Of a stretch of 64,000 bases of DNA, positions 41,134 to 49,641 are shown one piece after another (within the stretch, counting starts at the first letter, position 1; each line of letters begins with the position of its first letter). Origin of the DNA: Bacteroidales bacterium (GTDB lineage Bacteria; Bacteroidota; Bacteroidia; Bacteroidales; UBA932). Below the pieces are notes generated by a model. The model had not been told where the DNA came from, did no database searches, and worked only from the letters and a program-made list of their open reading frames with translations. The stretch lies in contig SUYX01000009.1 of NCBI GenBank assembly GCA_015060225.1, positions 1 to 64,000 of the forward strand, read 5' to 3'. The translations under genes and the position numbers were made by a program.

Positions 41134-42579
41134 ATGAATATAAGTGTAGTTTCAAGAAATATAGGCATTGCACTCCTTTTCAACGCTCTTTTCATGTTTT
41201 TGAGCGCTGCGGTTTCAGTTGTCTATGACTTTGATTCTGCATTTTCCCCACTTCTGCTAAGTGCTGTAATCACATTTACAACAGGCCTTTTTCCACTTAT
41301 TTTTGTAAGAAAGCATGAGGAGATACACATTAAGGAGGGGTTTACCATAATTGTGCTTTCCTGGATTCTCTCGTGTATTTTTGGAATGTTGCCCTATGTG
41401 CTTTGGGGAGGGGAGTTCACCCTTATAAATGCCTGGTTTGAGAGTGTGTCGGGTTATACCACTACCGGTGGTACAATTCTGCAGGATATTGAGGCACTGC
41501 CAAAGAGCCTCCTTTTCTGGAGGTCTTCCACCCACTTTATTGGAGGTATTGGTGTTGTAGTGTTTATGTTGCTCATTCTCCCTATGGTGAGTACTTTTAA
41601 GATGAGGCTCAGTAAATTGGAGATGACTTCTCTTTCTAAGGAGAATTACCGTCTTAGGACAAAGGAGGCTATAAGGGTTATTTCTACTGTGTTTGTGGGG
41701 CTTACAATTGCATCTGCAATGGCTTTTATGTTTGCCGGAATGGGTCCGTTTGATGCTGTGAATCATGCTTTCAGTGTTGTTTCTACCGGAGGGTTCAGTA
41801 CAAAGAATGCATCTATTGGGGCTTTTGATTCGTTTCCTATTGAGTTGGTGGCTGTTGTGTTCATGATTTTGGGGGGTATGCATTTTGGCCTTATTTATAA
41901 TACGTTTTCGGATAGGTCTGCCAAGTTGTTCAGGTCACCTGTTACCAAACTTTATTTAGGGACTATTGTTGTGGTTTCTGTTATTATTTCGGCTGATCTT
42001 TTTATTCACGGAGCCGGTACGGGTTTCTGGAGAACAGTGTGGAACAGTGTGTTTAATGTTGTTTCGTATATTTCCACTACAGGTTTTGCTACGGTAGACT
42101 GCTCTGTGTGGCCACCTCTTTCTATACTTATGCTTATGTTCCTTTCTGTGCAGTGTGCCTGCTCGGGTTCTACGTCGGGAGGATTGAAGACTGACAGGAT
42201 TCTCATTTTCTGGAAGAGTCTTAGGGTACAGTTGCGCAAGCAGATGCATCCAAGTGCGGTTATCCCTATAAGAGTGGGTACAAGTATTGTTGATACCCAG
42301 ATGGTTGCTGCAGTTAATCTGTATATTGTGGTTTATTTCCTTTTTATGTTTGTGGGGGCGGCTTTGTTGTGTATGATGGGGGTTGATTTTATGGATGCTT
42401 TTTCTGCTTCTGTCGCAAGTTTGGGTAATGTGGGTCCCGGGTTCGGTTCTGTAGGGTCGCTTGAGAATTTCTCACAAATTCCTTTTATGGGCAAGTTCAT
42501 TCTTGCGGCGCAGATGCTTTTTGGCCGTCTTGAGATATATTCACTTATAATAATGTTCTCTATCTGGAAATGGCGTTAG
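41134..42579 (+). CDS. trkH: Trk-type K+ uptake protein
   Basis: A 481-residue potassium channel-like transporter. Four pore segments with the selectivity-loop glycines are visible: SVSGYTTTGGTIL near residue 108, SVVSTGGFSTKN near 215, YISTTGFATVD near 312 and ASVASLGNVGPGFG near 425. It imports K+ together with a TrkA-type regulatory subunit; no trkA is adjacent in this window. It overlaps the following helicase gene by 10 bases. An opposing K+/H+ antiporter is encoded at 22596. Confidence 0.92.
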   Translation: MNISVVSRNIGIALLFNALFMFLSAAVSVVYDFDSAFSPLLLSAVITFTTGLFPLIFVRKHEEIHIKEGFTIIVLSWILSCIFGMLPYVLWGGEFTLINAWFESVSGYTTTGGTILQDIEALPKSLLFWRSSTHFIGGIGVVVFMLLILPMVSTFKMRLSKLEMTSLSKENYRLRTKEAIRVISTVFVGLTIASAMAFMFAGMGPFDAVNHAFSVVSTGGFSTKNASIGAFDSFPIELVAVVFMILGGMHFGLIYNTFSDRSAKLFRSPVTKLYLGTIVVVSVIISADLFIHGAGTGFWRTVWNSVFNVVSYISTTGFATVDCSVWPPLSILMLMFLSVQCACSGSTSGGLKTDRILIFWKSLRVQLRKQMHPSAVIPIRVGTSIVDTQMVAAVNLYIVVYFLFMFVGAALLCMMGVDFMDAFSASVASLGNVGPGFGSVGSLENFSQIPFMGKFILAAQMLFGRLEIYSLIIMFSIWKWR

Positions 42580-43991
42580 AGGAGTATTACACACAGATTT
42601 TCATAAAGCAGTTGGGAATGGAGCCAACAAAAGGGCAGAGGGAGCTTTTTGAAAAATTGGGTAAATTTCTTGTCCTTCCTCCCGACGAATTTCCTCTTCT
42701 TGTGGTGAGGGGTTATGCCGGTACTGGAAAGACAACTGCAATTTCCACTTTCATAAAGGTTCTTAAGGAATTCAAGAAGAAATGTGTGCTTCTTGCTCCT
42801 ACCGGTAGGGCGGCCAAGGTGCTGTCCAATTATTCAGGAGTGCAGGCGAAGACAATCCACAAGCAGATATACAGGCAGAAGTCACTTTCAGACAAGGAGG
42901 CCCGGTTTGCGATAGACTTCAACAAGAGCAAGGATACAGTCTATATTGTTGATGAGGCATCTCTTATTACTATTGGAACAGGTATGGAAGGGCCAATTTT
43001 TGGAAGCGGTGACCTGTTGGACGACCTTATTTCCTACATCAGACAGAACACCGGCAACAAGCTTATCCTTATGGGAGATTCGGCCCAGTTGCCTCCGATT
43101 GGCCTTGAGGAGAGCCCTGCCCTGGATTTTGATTATGTTTCGCAATATTCCCATTGCTCTGAAACGGTAACCCTTAAAGATGTTGTAAGACAGGCCGGAG
43201 AGAGTGGAATCCTCTATAATGCAACTTTGCTCCGCGGGGAGATTGAAAAAGGAGATATGGATGCCCCTCGGTTCAGGTGTGGAGGGTTTGATGATTTCAA
43301 AAGGATATCGGGAGGAGAGCTGATAGAGGAATTGGACAGAGCAATCTCAAAATATGGATTGGATGAGGTTGTGGTGCTGTGCCGCTCCAATATGAGGGCA
43401 AACCGGTACAATATGGGCATAAGGCAGACTGTCCTGTTTATGGAGGAACAGCTCACCAGAGGGGACAAACTTATGATTGTGAAGAACTGCTACCAGTTTC
43501 TGGAGAATGTCCCTGATCTGGATTTTATTGCAAACGGAGATGTCGCCGAGCTTGTGAAGATTGGGGATTATGAGGAACGGTACGGGCTACATTTTGCACA
43601 GGCTACTCTCAGATTCCCTGATTATAACAATGTTGAGATAGATGCGAAGATAATCCTGGATACCCTCACATCAGTTTCTCCTGCCCTTGATAGAGAGCAA
43701 CAGAAGGCTTTGTTTGATGGGGTTTATGCTGATTACGAAGATGTTACTGTAAGGAAGAAGAGGATGGAGAAGGTTAGGGAGGACAAATATTACAATGCTC
43801 TGCAGATTAAATATGCGGCTGCCATAACCGGACACAAGTCTCAGGGTGGACAGTGGAAATGTGTTTTTGTAGATAATAACCTGTGGAAGGATGAGATATC
43901 TTTGGATGACAAGAAATGGCTCTATACGGCAATGACCAGGGCAGTTGAGAAGGTGTATCTTGTGAATTTCAATGACAAGTATTTTGAATGA
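42570..43991 (+). CDS. RecD-like superfamily 1B helicase
   Basis: A 473-residue helicase. It has Walker A VVRGYAGTGKTTAIST near residue 45, motif Ia LLAPTGRAAKVLSN, Walker B VYIVDEASLI near 125, motif III MGDSAQLPPIG near 168, and a C-terminal UvrD_C_2 block YAAAITGHKSQGGQW near 415 with the final arginine motif TAMTRAVEKVYLV. This is the short RecD2/Dda-like form seen in Bacteroidota, without the N-terminal regions of RecD. It likely unwinds DNA 5' to 3' in repair or replication restart. Overlap with trkH suggests coupling, though functions are unrelated. Confidence 0.9.
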   Translation: MALEEYYTQIFIKQLGMEPTKGQRELFEKLGKFLVLPPDEFPLLVVRGYAGTGKTTAISTFIKVLKEFKKKCVLLAPTGRAAKVLSNYSGVQAKTIHKQIYRQKSLSDKEARFAIDFNKSKDTVYIVDEASLITIGTGMEGPIFGSGDLLDDLISYIRQNTGNKLILMGDSAQLPPIGLEESPALDFDYVSQYSHCSETVTLKDVVRQAGESGILYNATLLRGEIEKGDMDAPRFRCGGFDDFKRISGGELIEELDRAISKYGLDEVVVLCRSNMRANRYNMGIRQTVLFMEEQLTRGDKLMIVKNCYQFLENVPDLDFIANGDVAELVKIGDYEERYGLHFAQATLRFPDYNNVEIDAKIILDTLTSVSPALDREQQKALFDGVYADYEDVTVRKKRMEKVREDKYYNALQIKYAAAITGHKSQGGQWKCVFVDNNLWKDEISLDDKKWLYTAMTRAVEKVYLVNFNDKYFE

Positions 43992-44037
43992 TTCCAAAAA
44001 GTTGGTAACTTTATTTTTTGAGACAATTTTTATTACT

Positions 44038-46215
44038 ATGAAGCTATACAGATTTTTATTTGCAGTTGCTTTGGTGTTTTCATGCGCTGCCGCCTCTTAT
44101 GCTCAGGAGGTTGAAAGGAAGAGACTTACCCCGGAAGAGATTGTCGGGAGGCTCCCACAAGGTATTGTAAACCAACTTCCTATGGTTACCGGATGGAAAG
44201 ATGCCAAAACCGTTAACCTTGCCCAGAGAGAGGGGAGAGGGTACAGTATGTATGAGTACAATATTAAAACAGGTGAAAAGGTTGCAGTGGAGAATGCTCC
44301 AAAGGAGATGAATCCGGCACCTGAGGCAATGGAGAAATTCAGGAAACTCCCTTTGGCAAAAGAGGTAAAGAATCCTACTCTTTCTCCCGACGGAATTAAG
44401 GTTGCCTTCACCGACAAGGATAACAATTTGTGTGTGTGGAACTCTTTAGATGGTAAAGTTGCAAAACTTACCTCCGATGGTACCAATGTCATTATGAACG
44501 GATATGCCTCATGGGTTTATTATGAGGAGATTCTTGGCAGGCCTTCGAGGTACAGGGCCTTCTGGTGGAGCCCAGACAGCAGGACCATAGCATTCTACAA
44601 GTTTGATGACAGTGAGATTTCCATGTTCCCAATCTATGATTCCCGAGGCAAGCACGGTTTCATTACCGAGACCCGTTATCCTAAAGCAGGAGACAAGAAT
44701 CCTGAGGTTAAGATAGCCTTTGTGAATGTGGAGGATGGGGCAACAGTATGGGCAGATTTTGACCACACTTTGGACCAGTATTTCGGTATTCCGTTCTGGA
44801 ATGCAGACGGAAGCCGTTTCATTATCCCTTGGATGCCAAGGGAGCAGAACAATCTGGTGCTCTATACTGTAAATCCTGCAGACGGCTCAAAAGAGTCTAT
44901 CTATAACGAGAACCAGAAGACCTGGATAGACTGGATGGAGGATATGCAGTTTGTTGAGGACGGATTCTTTATGGTTAGGGATTTTGAGATGTGGGAGCAG
45001 ATTTATTTCCAGTCGTTTGACGGGAAACGCCTTGAGAAGATTACCGACGGCAAGAACTGGGGTATCCGTTTTGTAAAGGTTGATATGAAGGAGGGCTCCA
45101 TCTACTTCACTGCCCGCAGGGAGGTTTCTACAAGGAACGACTTCTATAAAGTTGACCTCAAGACAAAGAAGATTACAAGACTCTCTTTTGGTGATTATAA
45201 TTTTGTGGGTGTACGCATTGCTCCCGACAACAGATATTATGTTGCACAGTATTCAAATTCAACCACCCCAACCAAATTGGCAGTTGTTGATGTAAAGAGT
45301 GCTGCAAAAGCCTCTTCAGCCAAAGTTGCCCCTAAGGTTGCTTTTGAAAAATCATCGGGAGTAAAGGTGATTGCCGACAGCAAAGGTGAGAAGTTTGACC
45401 AGTACAAACTTGCAATTCCTCAGATGTTGTCCATTACTGTTGACGGCTATGTGCTTCCTGCTCAGGTGATTTGGCCGGTTGACCTTGACCCTTCCAAGAA
45501 ATACCCTGTACTTGTGAGCATGTATGGAGGTCCTAATGCCGGTACTGTTATGGATACCTGGAAAGGTATTGGAGAAAACAACCAGTGGTGGGCGAATGAA
45601 GGTGTGATACAGATTTCAATTGACCACAGGGCCAGCGGACACTGCGGTAAGGAGGGATTGAATTATCTTCACAGAAATCTGTTGAACATTGAGTTGAAAG
45701 ACTACATTGAGTGGATAAAATATCTCCGTGCCGAGTTCCCGTTTGTAAATGCAGACAAGGTTGGCATTACAGGTTTCTCTTACGGCGGCAGCATGACCAC
45801 ATTGGCTTGTACCGAGGGTAGTGATTACTTCAAATACGGTATTGCGGGTGGCGGTGTGTATGATTATCAGCTTTATGATACACATTATACTGAGCGTTAT
45901 ATGGACCGTCCACAAGATAACCCCGACGGTTATGCCAATACCGTTCTTGGTAACAGGATTTCAAAATACAAGGGTGACAAGACCAACTACCTTAAGATTA
46001 CCCACGGTACTTCAGATGACAATGTGCACATGCAGAATACCATGCACTTGATAAATGCAATGCAGGATGCGGGCAAACAGTTTGACCTTATGATGTACCC
46101 GGGTGAATTCCACGGCTACAGGGGCAAAAAATCTGTACATTCCAAAGCCGGCGACTATATCTTCTGGTACAGGCATCTGCTGGAAAAGGAGGCTCCTGCA
46201 ATTTTGCTGCGTTAA
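44038..46215 (+). CDS. Dipeptidyl peptidase IV-like S9 peptidase
   Basis: A 725-residue exported serine peptidase. The signal peptide (MKLYRFLFAVALVFSCAAAS then YAQ) starts at ATG 44038. A DPPIV_N beta-propeller covers residues 90-450. The alpha/beta-hydrolase domain follows with the nucleophile in GITGFSYGGSMT near 580, the acidic residue in HGTSDDNVH near 658 and the His in GEFHGYRG near 690. It removes N-terminal dipeptides, often X-Pro, in the periplasm or on the surface, fitting peptide use by Bacteroidales. The C1 aminopeptidase genes at 56-58 kb may act in the same process. Convergent to a structured element. Confidence 0.93.
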   Translation: MKLYRFLFAVALVFSCAAASYAQEVERKRLTPEEIVGRLPQGIVNQLPMVTGWKDAKTVNLAQREGRGYSMYEYNIKTGEKVAVENAPKEMNPAPEAMEKFRKLPLAKEVKNPTLSPDGIKVAFTDKDNNLCVWNSLDGKVAKLTSDGTNVIMNGYASWVYYEEILGRPSRYRAFWWSPDSRTIAFYKFDDSEISMFPIYDSRGKHGFITETRYPKAGDKNPEVKIAFVNVEDGATVWADFDHTLDQYFGIPFWNADGSRFIIPWMPREQNNLVLYTVNPADGSKESIYNENQKTWIDWMEDMQFVEDGFFMVRDFEMWEQIYFQSFDGKRLEKITDGKNWGIRFVKVDMKEGSIYFTARREVSTRNDFYKVDLKTKKITRLSFGDYNFVGVRIAPDNRYYVAQYSNSTTPTKLAVVDVKSAAKASSAKVAPKVAFEKSSGVKVIADSKGEKFDQYKLAIPQMLSITVDGYVLPAQVIWPVDLDPSKKYPVLVSMYGGPNAGTVMDTWKGIGENNQWWANEGVIQISIDHRASGHCGKEGLNYLHRNLLNIELKDYIEWIKYLRAEFPFVNADKVGITGFSYGGSMTTLACTEGSDYFKYGIAGGGVYDYQLYDTHYTERYMDRPQDNPDGYANTVLGNRISKYKGDKTNYLKITHGTSDDNVHMQNTMHLINAMQDAGKQFDLMMYPGEFHGYRGKKSVHSKAGDYIFWYRHLLEKEAPAILLR

Positions 46216-46290
46216 AGTGATGCGGATATTTTGTACAATAGCTCTTATAGGAGTATAAATAAGTGCTTGGAGATTGTACATTAGTTAAGA

Positions 46291-46403
46291 AATAGAAGGT
46301 AATTCATCTTTAAAACTGAATCCCTCCCAAATCTGTTATTTGGGCCCCTCCCGTTCACGAGACCACGGGCGGTCACGGTTTTAAAGATGGATTTCCTTCT
46401 ATT
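46291..46403. repeat. 113-bp inverted-repeat element
   Basis: Two 26-base arms, 46291-46316 (AATAGAAGGTAATTCATC... AAAAC) and 46378-46403, are inverted copies with two mismatches. The interior holds CCCAAAT/ATTTGGG and CCCGT/ACGGG pairings, so the whole unit can fold into a branched hairpin. It occupies the gap between two convergent genes and could be a MITE, a large terminator or an RNA. No other copy is seen here. Confidence 0.8.
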
Positions 46404-46460
46404 TTATCTTATCCTATTGCTGATGTTACTCTTGGACACCCTCTTTTATTGGAATGTTGT

Positions 46461-47960
46461 TCAGTGAGTGGGATTGGTTACTATAAGTACCTTGTCTCCG
46501 TTGTGGAGTGTGGTGGCAAAAATATGCCTCTCTCCTCCATCCTTTATGCCTGAGAGTTTTTTGAGGGCATTGGTGTCCAGCGGAAAATTTCTGGCCGTAA
46601 TATCAGCCTTAGGGAACCTCTTGGCAAGTTCCTTGAGGCTTTTCTTATTGAACTGAATTACCTCTTCCACCCTGTAGGCTTTCCCGGGAAACTCATTTAT
46701 CTGCTCTTGTGAAGTGTACAGATGGGTACTTACCGCCAGTTTTTCACAATTGTACCTCTGGCTTGCCAAATTGAACGCCCCCGCCTTCAACCACCCCTTG
46801 CCAAGTTCATAAAGATATGACTTTACTTGGCTGGTGTAGGTGGCAACACCTTTCTCTGTTACGTTGTCTTTTTGTACAATTAATTCAAAATCAGATACTT
46901 CTAAATTTGATTTTATTGCACATTCAGATTTATTGTTTTGTATTTTATTGATATTCAGCTTATTGTACAAAAAGACAACGTTAATATCAGGTGCCTTTTT
47001 ATTGTTTCTGTTGAGGAGGAAGAGGAGTTCTTTACACTCGTTGTCAACGGTTACAATATAAACGGCTGAGGCATTAGGCAAAAGTTTGAGGTTCAGGGAG
47101 ATGTCTGCCATAGGGGAGACTTTTACAAGGATAAGGGGGCTCACTTCAAACATCTTTTCCTGAAGGTCCACCACATTGGGCTCGTAATCCTGAAGGAGTA
47201 TGGCTTTCTTTCCGTCTGCCAGTCGGCGGGCTGGGTCAATATACAGCAGATCAATACCTTGCCCCTTAAGTTCCTCCAGGGCTGCACATCCGTCTGCGGT
47301 AATGTCGCGGTTGGAGACAATAATGTTTTCCGCACCCAATTGCCCGAAATTGTATGCAGTAGCCTCACACAATTCTGTATTGCGCTCAAAATAGTAATGT
47401 TTTTCGGCAATTCTGGAGATAAAGAAGGAATCTATCCCCATACCGCCGGTAAGATCAGCAGTAATGATTCCTCTTGCTCTTCCCGACAAATTCTGCTTTC
47501 CGTCCACAAAAGCACCCCTGTTTGTGGATGTGCTGCTGGAAATGTCTGTTCCGTCCACAAATGCGCCCCCGTTTGTGGATGTGCTGCTGGAAATGTTTGT
47601 TTCGTCCACAAATGCACCCCCGTTTGTGGATGTGCTGCCGGAAATATCTGTTTTGTCCACAAAAGTGCCCCCGTTTGTGGATGTGCTGCTGGTGGATGGA
47701 CGGAGATGCTCCAGGATGAGTTGTTGTTTGAATAGGGCGGTGGCCTGTGAACTTCCTTGCTCCACGGATACTGAGAACGGGTAAACCAGCGAAGGGGATG
47801 AGTGCCAGAGGGGGGCTTTGATCTTCATTTTCTTACGCGCCTCAATGCATTTGACACACAATGGCACATTTATTCCGGCAGGGTGGCGGCCCAGCAACAG
47901 GCGGGAGGTTTCTGCCCCATCATTTTCCAAGATGTACTGTATTTCTTCCGGTTTCAGCAT
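46461..47960 (-). CDS. THUMP-like SAM methyltransferase with inserted repeats
   Basis: About 499 residues. The methyltransferase core has ITADLTGGMGIDSFFIS (SAM motif I) near residue 168 and LLYIDPARRL (N/D-P-P-Y-like motif) near 238. The C-terminal half resembles the PG_1098/THUMP-like proteins of Bacteroidota. The substrate is unknown, possibly RNA. Between residues 95 and 155 four 17-residue units (core STSTNGGAFVD.T.IS) are inserted, coded by 51-bp repeats. The first 60 residues (ILENDGAETSRLLLGRHPAG) are the normal family start. ATG 47960 chosen; TTG 47969 is also possible. A 27-bp repeat array lies directly upstream. Confidence 0.78.
   Translation of the reverse strand: MLKPEEIQYILENDGAETSRLLLGRHPAGINVPLCVKCIEARKKMKIKAPLWHSSPSLVYPFSVSVEQGSSQATALFKQQLILEHLRPSTSSTSTNGGTFVDKTDISGSTSTNGGAFVDETNISSSTSTNGGAFVDGTDISSSTSTNRGAFVDGKQNLSGRARGIITADLTGGMGIDSFFISRIAEKHYYFERNTELCEATAYNFGQLGAENIIVSNRDITADGCAALEELKGQGIDLLYIDPARRLADGKKAILLQDYEPNVVDLQEKMFEVSPLILVKVSPMADISLNLKLLPNASAVYIVTVDNECKELLFLLNRNNKKAPDINVVFLYNKLNINKIQNNKSECAIKSNLEVSDFELIVQKDNVTEKGVATYTSQVKSYLYELGKGWLKAGAFNLASQRYNCEKLAVSTHLYTSQEQINEFPGKAYRVEEVIQFNKKSLKELAKRFPKADITARNFPLDTNALKKLSGIKDGGERHIFATTLHNGDKVLIVTNPTH
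47501..47700 (-). repeat. 51-bp tandem repeat inside the methyltransferase gene
   Basis: Units begin at 47501, 47552, 47603 and 47654. Each has CGTCCACAAA.GC.CCC, GTTTGTGGATGTGCTGC and GGAAAT.T.TGTT. The TCCACAAA...TTTGTGGA words within one unit are inverted relative to each other. In frame. Confidence 0.95.
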
Positions 47961-47989
47961 TATTTTCAATTTATATCATCATGTTCTGT

Positions 47990-48165
47990 GGCCGTACTTT
48001 GTTGTTCAAATGTTATGGCCGTACTTTGTTGTTCAAATGTTATGGCCGTACTTTCTTGCTCAATTGTTATGGCCGTACTTTGTTGTTCAAATGTTATGGC
48101 CGTACTTTCTTGCTCAATTGTTATGGCCGTACTTTGTTGCTCAAATGTTATGGCCGTAATATTAT
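47990..48165. repeat. 27-bp tandem repeat between methyltransferase and MATE genes
   Basis: Seven units begin at 47990, 48017, 48044, 48071, 48098, 48125 and 48152, core TATGGCCGTACTTTGTTG then TTCAAATGT. Two variants (TTGTTGTTCAAA and TTCTTGCTCAAT) alternate. Minus-strand translation gives a nine-residue unit (STAITFEQQ), but there is no ATG. It lies in the likely 5' leader of the methyltransferase gene. Confidence 0.93.
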
Positions 48166-48212
48166 ACCTGCAATTTATACCCAAATACCGTTCTGCGGGG
48201 TAATGGTATCCG

Positions 48213-49574
48213 TCATATTATTTTTTTGCTGCTGTTGGTGGTAAAGTTCCTGGTAAGTTTGTTGAATCTGTACAGGAACAGTATTGCGGCCAACATGAGT
48301 CCCAGCAGCAGTCCCAGCCATACACCTACTGGGCCAAGGCCTATCATAGTCCCTGCAATGTATGCGAATGGAACACCTACTGAATAGTATGAGAAAATAG
48401 ATGTAATAAGGGGCCATTTTACGTCGGCAAGGGCCCTCAGGGATGCCAGGGCTGAGAGTTGCACAGCATCAAACAGCTGGAAGGCTGCGGCAACGTACAG
48501 TAGTTTGGCTGCAATCTCCGCCACTTGCGGGTCTTGAGTGAAAATATATGGAATTACATCATTGAAGATTATGAATGATATGCCGGCCAGGGCCATAAGT
48601 GCTATGCTTATATGTGATGCCGCAAAACCTGCCTTGCGGGCATCTGCAAATCTCCCTTCTCCGTATTGGTGTGAAACCCTGATTGTTGCGGCTACTCCTA
48701 CACCTTGGGCCACCATAAACGAGAAGGTGATTATAGTCTGTGAAGCCTGGTGTGCTGCCATTGCAATCTCTCCGAACCACCCGGCCATAATGCCGGCGAT
48801 GCTGAAGGTGGTAACCTCAACCAATCCCTGGAAAGATATCGGGAAGGAAGTTTTCATAATCTCCTTGAACTGTTTGAGTTTCAGTGCCCTGAATTTTATG
48901 TCAGCGAGGTATCTCTGATATAGTTTTCCCGACAGCAATATTGTAATTCCAATCCCCATCATTACGCATCTGCTGATGAAAGTTGCCCAGGCTGCACCAG
49001 CAACCCCCATTGGCTGTATGCCAAGGTGCCCGAAGATAAGAACCCAGTTGAGGAATATGTTGAGGATATTGCAGAATACCGTAATGTACATTGTGTATTT
49101 GGTGTTGCCTACCCCTTCAGTCAGTGCCCTTATTACATAAAATATTACAAAGGGGGCAAGGGAATAGACCATTATTGTGTAATACTCTCGGGCATAACCA
49201 AGAATTTTAGGATCCTGTCCCATGTGGTCCATCAAAGGTACAACAGCCATCATTATGGCCATTACAGCCAAGCACATTATTGTGTCGAGCAACAGCCCGT
49301 TTGTAAAGTATTCCGATACCTTCTTGTGTTCCCCTCTTCCAAAACTCTGGCCTATGAAAGGTATCACTCCTTGGGTAAAGCATGTACAGAAGACAAGTCC
49401 TATGGAAAACAGTGCATTTGCAAAGCCCACACCTGCAAATTGGCTGGTTCCCAGGTGTCCTACCATTATGTTGTCTGCAAACTGTACAACCATTTGTCCG
49501 GCCTGGGTTATCATTACCGGGAAGGCCAGCGAAAGGTTGCGTTTGTAAAACGGTATGTAACTTTTCAGATTCAT
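48213..49574 (-). CDS. MATE family efflux transporter
   Basis: A 453-residue inner-membrane exporter with twelve hydrophobic helices in two MATE halves. PVMITQAGQMVVQFADNIMV near residue 20 and FPISFQGLVEVTTFSIAGIM near 235 are the paired first helices of each half; QGVIPFIGQSFGRGE and ATIRVSHQYGEGR are the matching loop motifs. It exports cationic drugs or metabolites using Na+ or H+. ATG 49574 is chosen since the classic promoter TACCTTTG at 49599-49606 (minus strand) would start transcription near 49592; a frame extends to 49601. Divergent from the phosphoglucomutase gene. Confidence 0.92.
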   Translation of the reverse strand: MNLKSYIPFYKRNLSLAFPVMITQAGQMVVQFADNIMVGHLGTSQFAGVGFANALFSIGLVFCTCFTQGVIPFIGQSFGRGEHKKVSEYFTNGLLLDTIMCLAVMAIMMAVVPLMDHMGQDPKILGYAREYYTIMVYSLAPFVIFYVIRALTEGVGNTKYTMYITVFCNILNIFLNWVLIFGHLGIQPMGVAGAAWATFISRCVMMGIGITILLSGKLYQRYLADIKFRALKLKQFKEIMKTSFPISFQGLVEVTTFSIAGIMAGWFGEIAMAAHQASQTIITFSFMVAQGVGVAATIRVSHQYGEGRFADARKAGFAASHISIALMALAGISFIIFNDVIPYIFTQDPQVAEIAAKLLYVAAAFQLFDAVQLSALASLRALADVKWPLITSIFSYYSVGVPFAYIAGTMIGLGPVGVWLGLLLGLMLAAILFLYRFNKLTRNFTTNSSKKII

Positions 49575-49598
49575 TCCATATCTTTTTTCGGAGGGTTG

Positions 49599-49606
49599 CA
49601 AAGGTA
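49599..49606 (-). promoter_or_regulatory. -7 element of the MATE gene
   Basis: TACCTTTG on the minus strand followed by CA, 24 bases before the chosen start. Confidence 0.6.
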
Positions 49607-49641
49607 GGTATTTTTTGCTAAATTCGCCTTCATAAATACTA

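Noticed and set aside
47990-48165. CRISPR array
   Set aside because: Units are directly adjacent 27-mers with no unique spacers and no cas genes nearby. The same holds for the 51-bp and 48-bp arrays.
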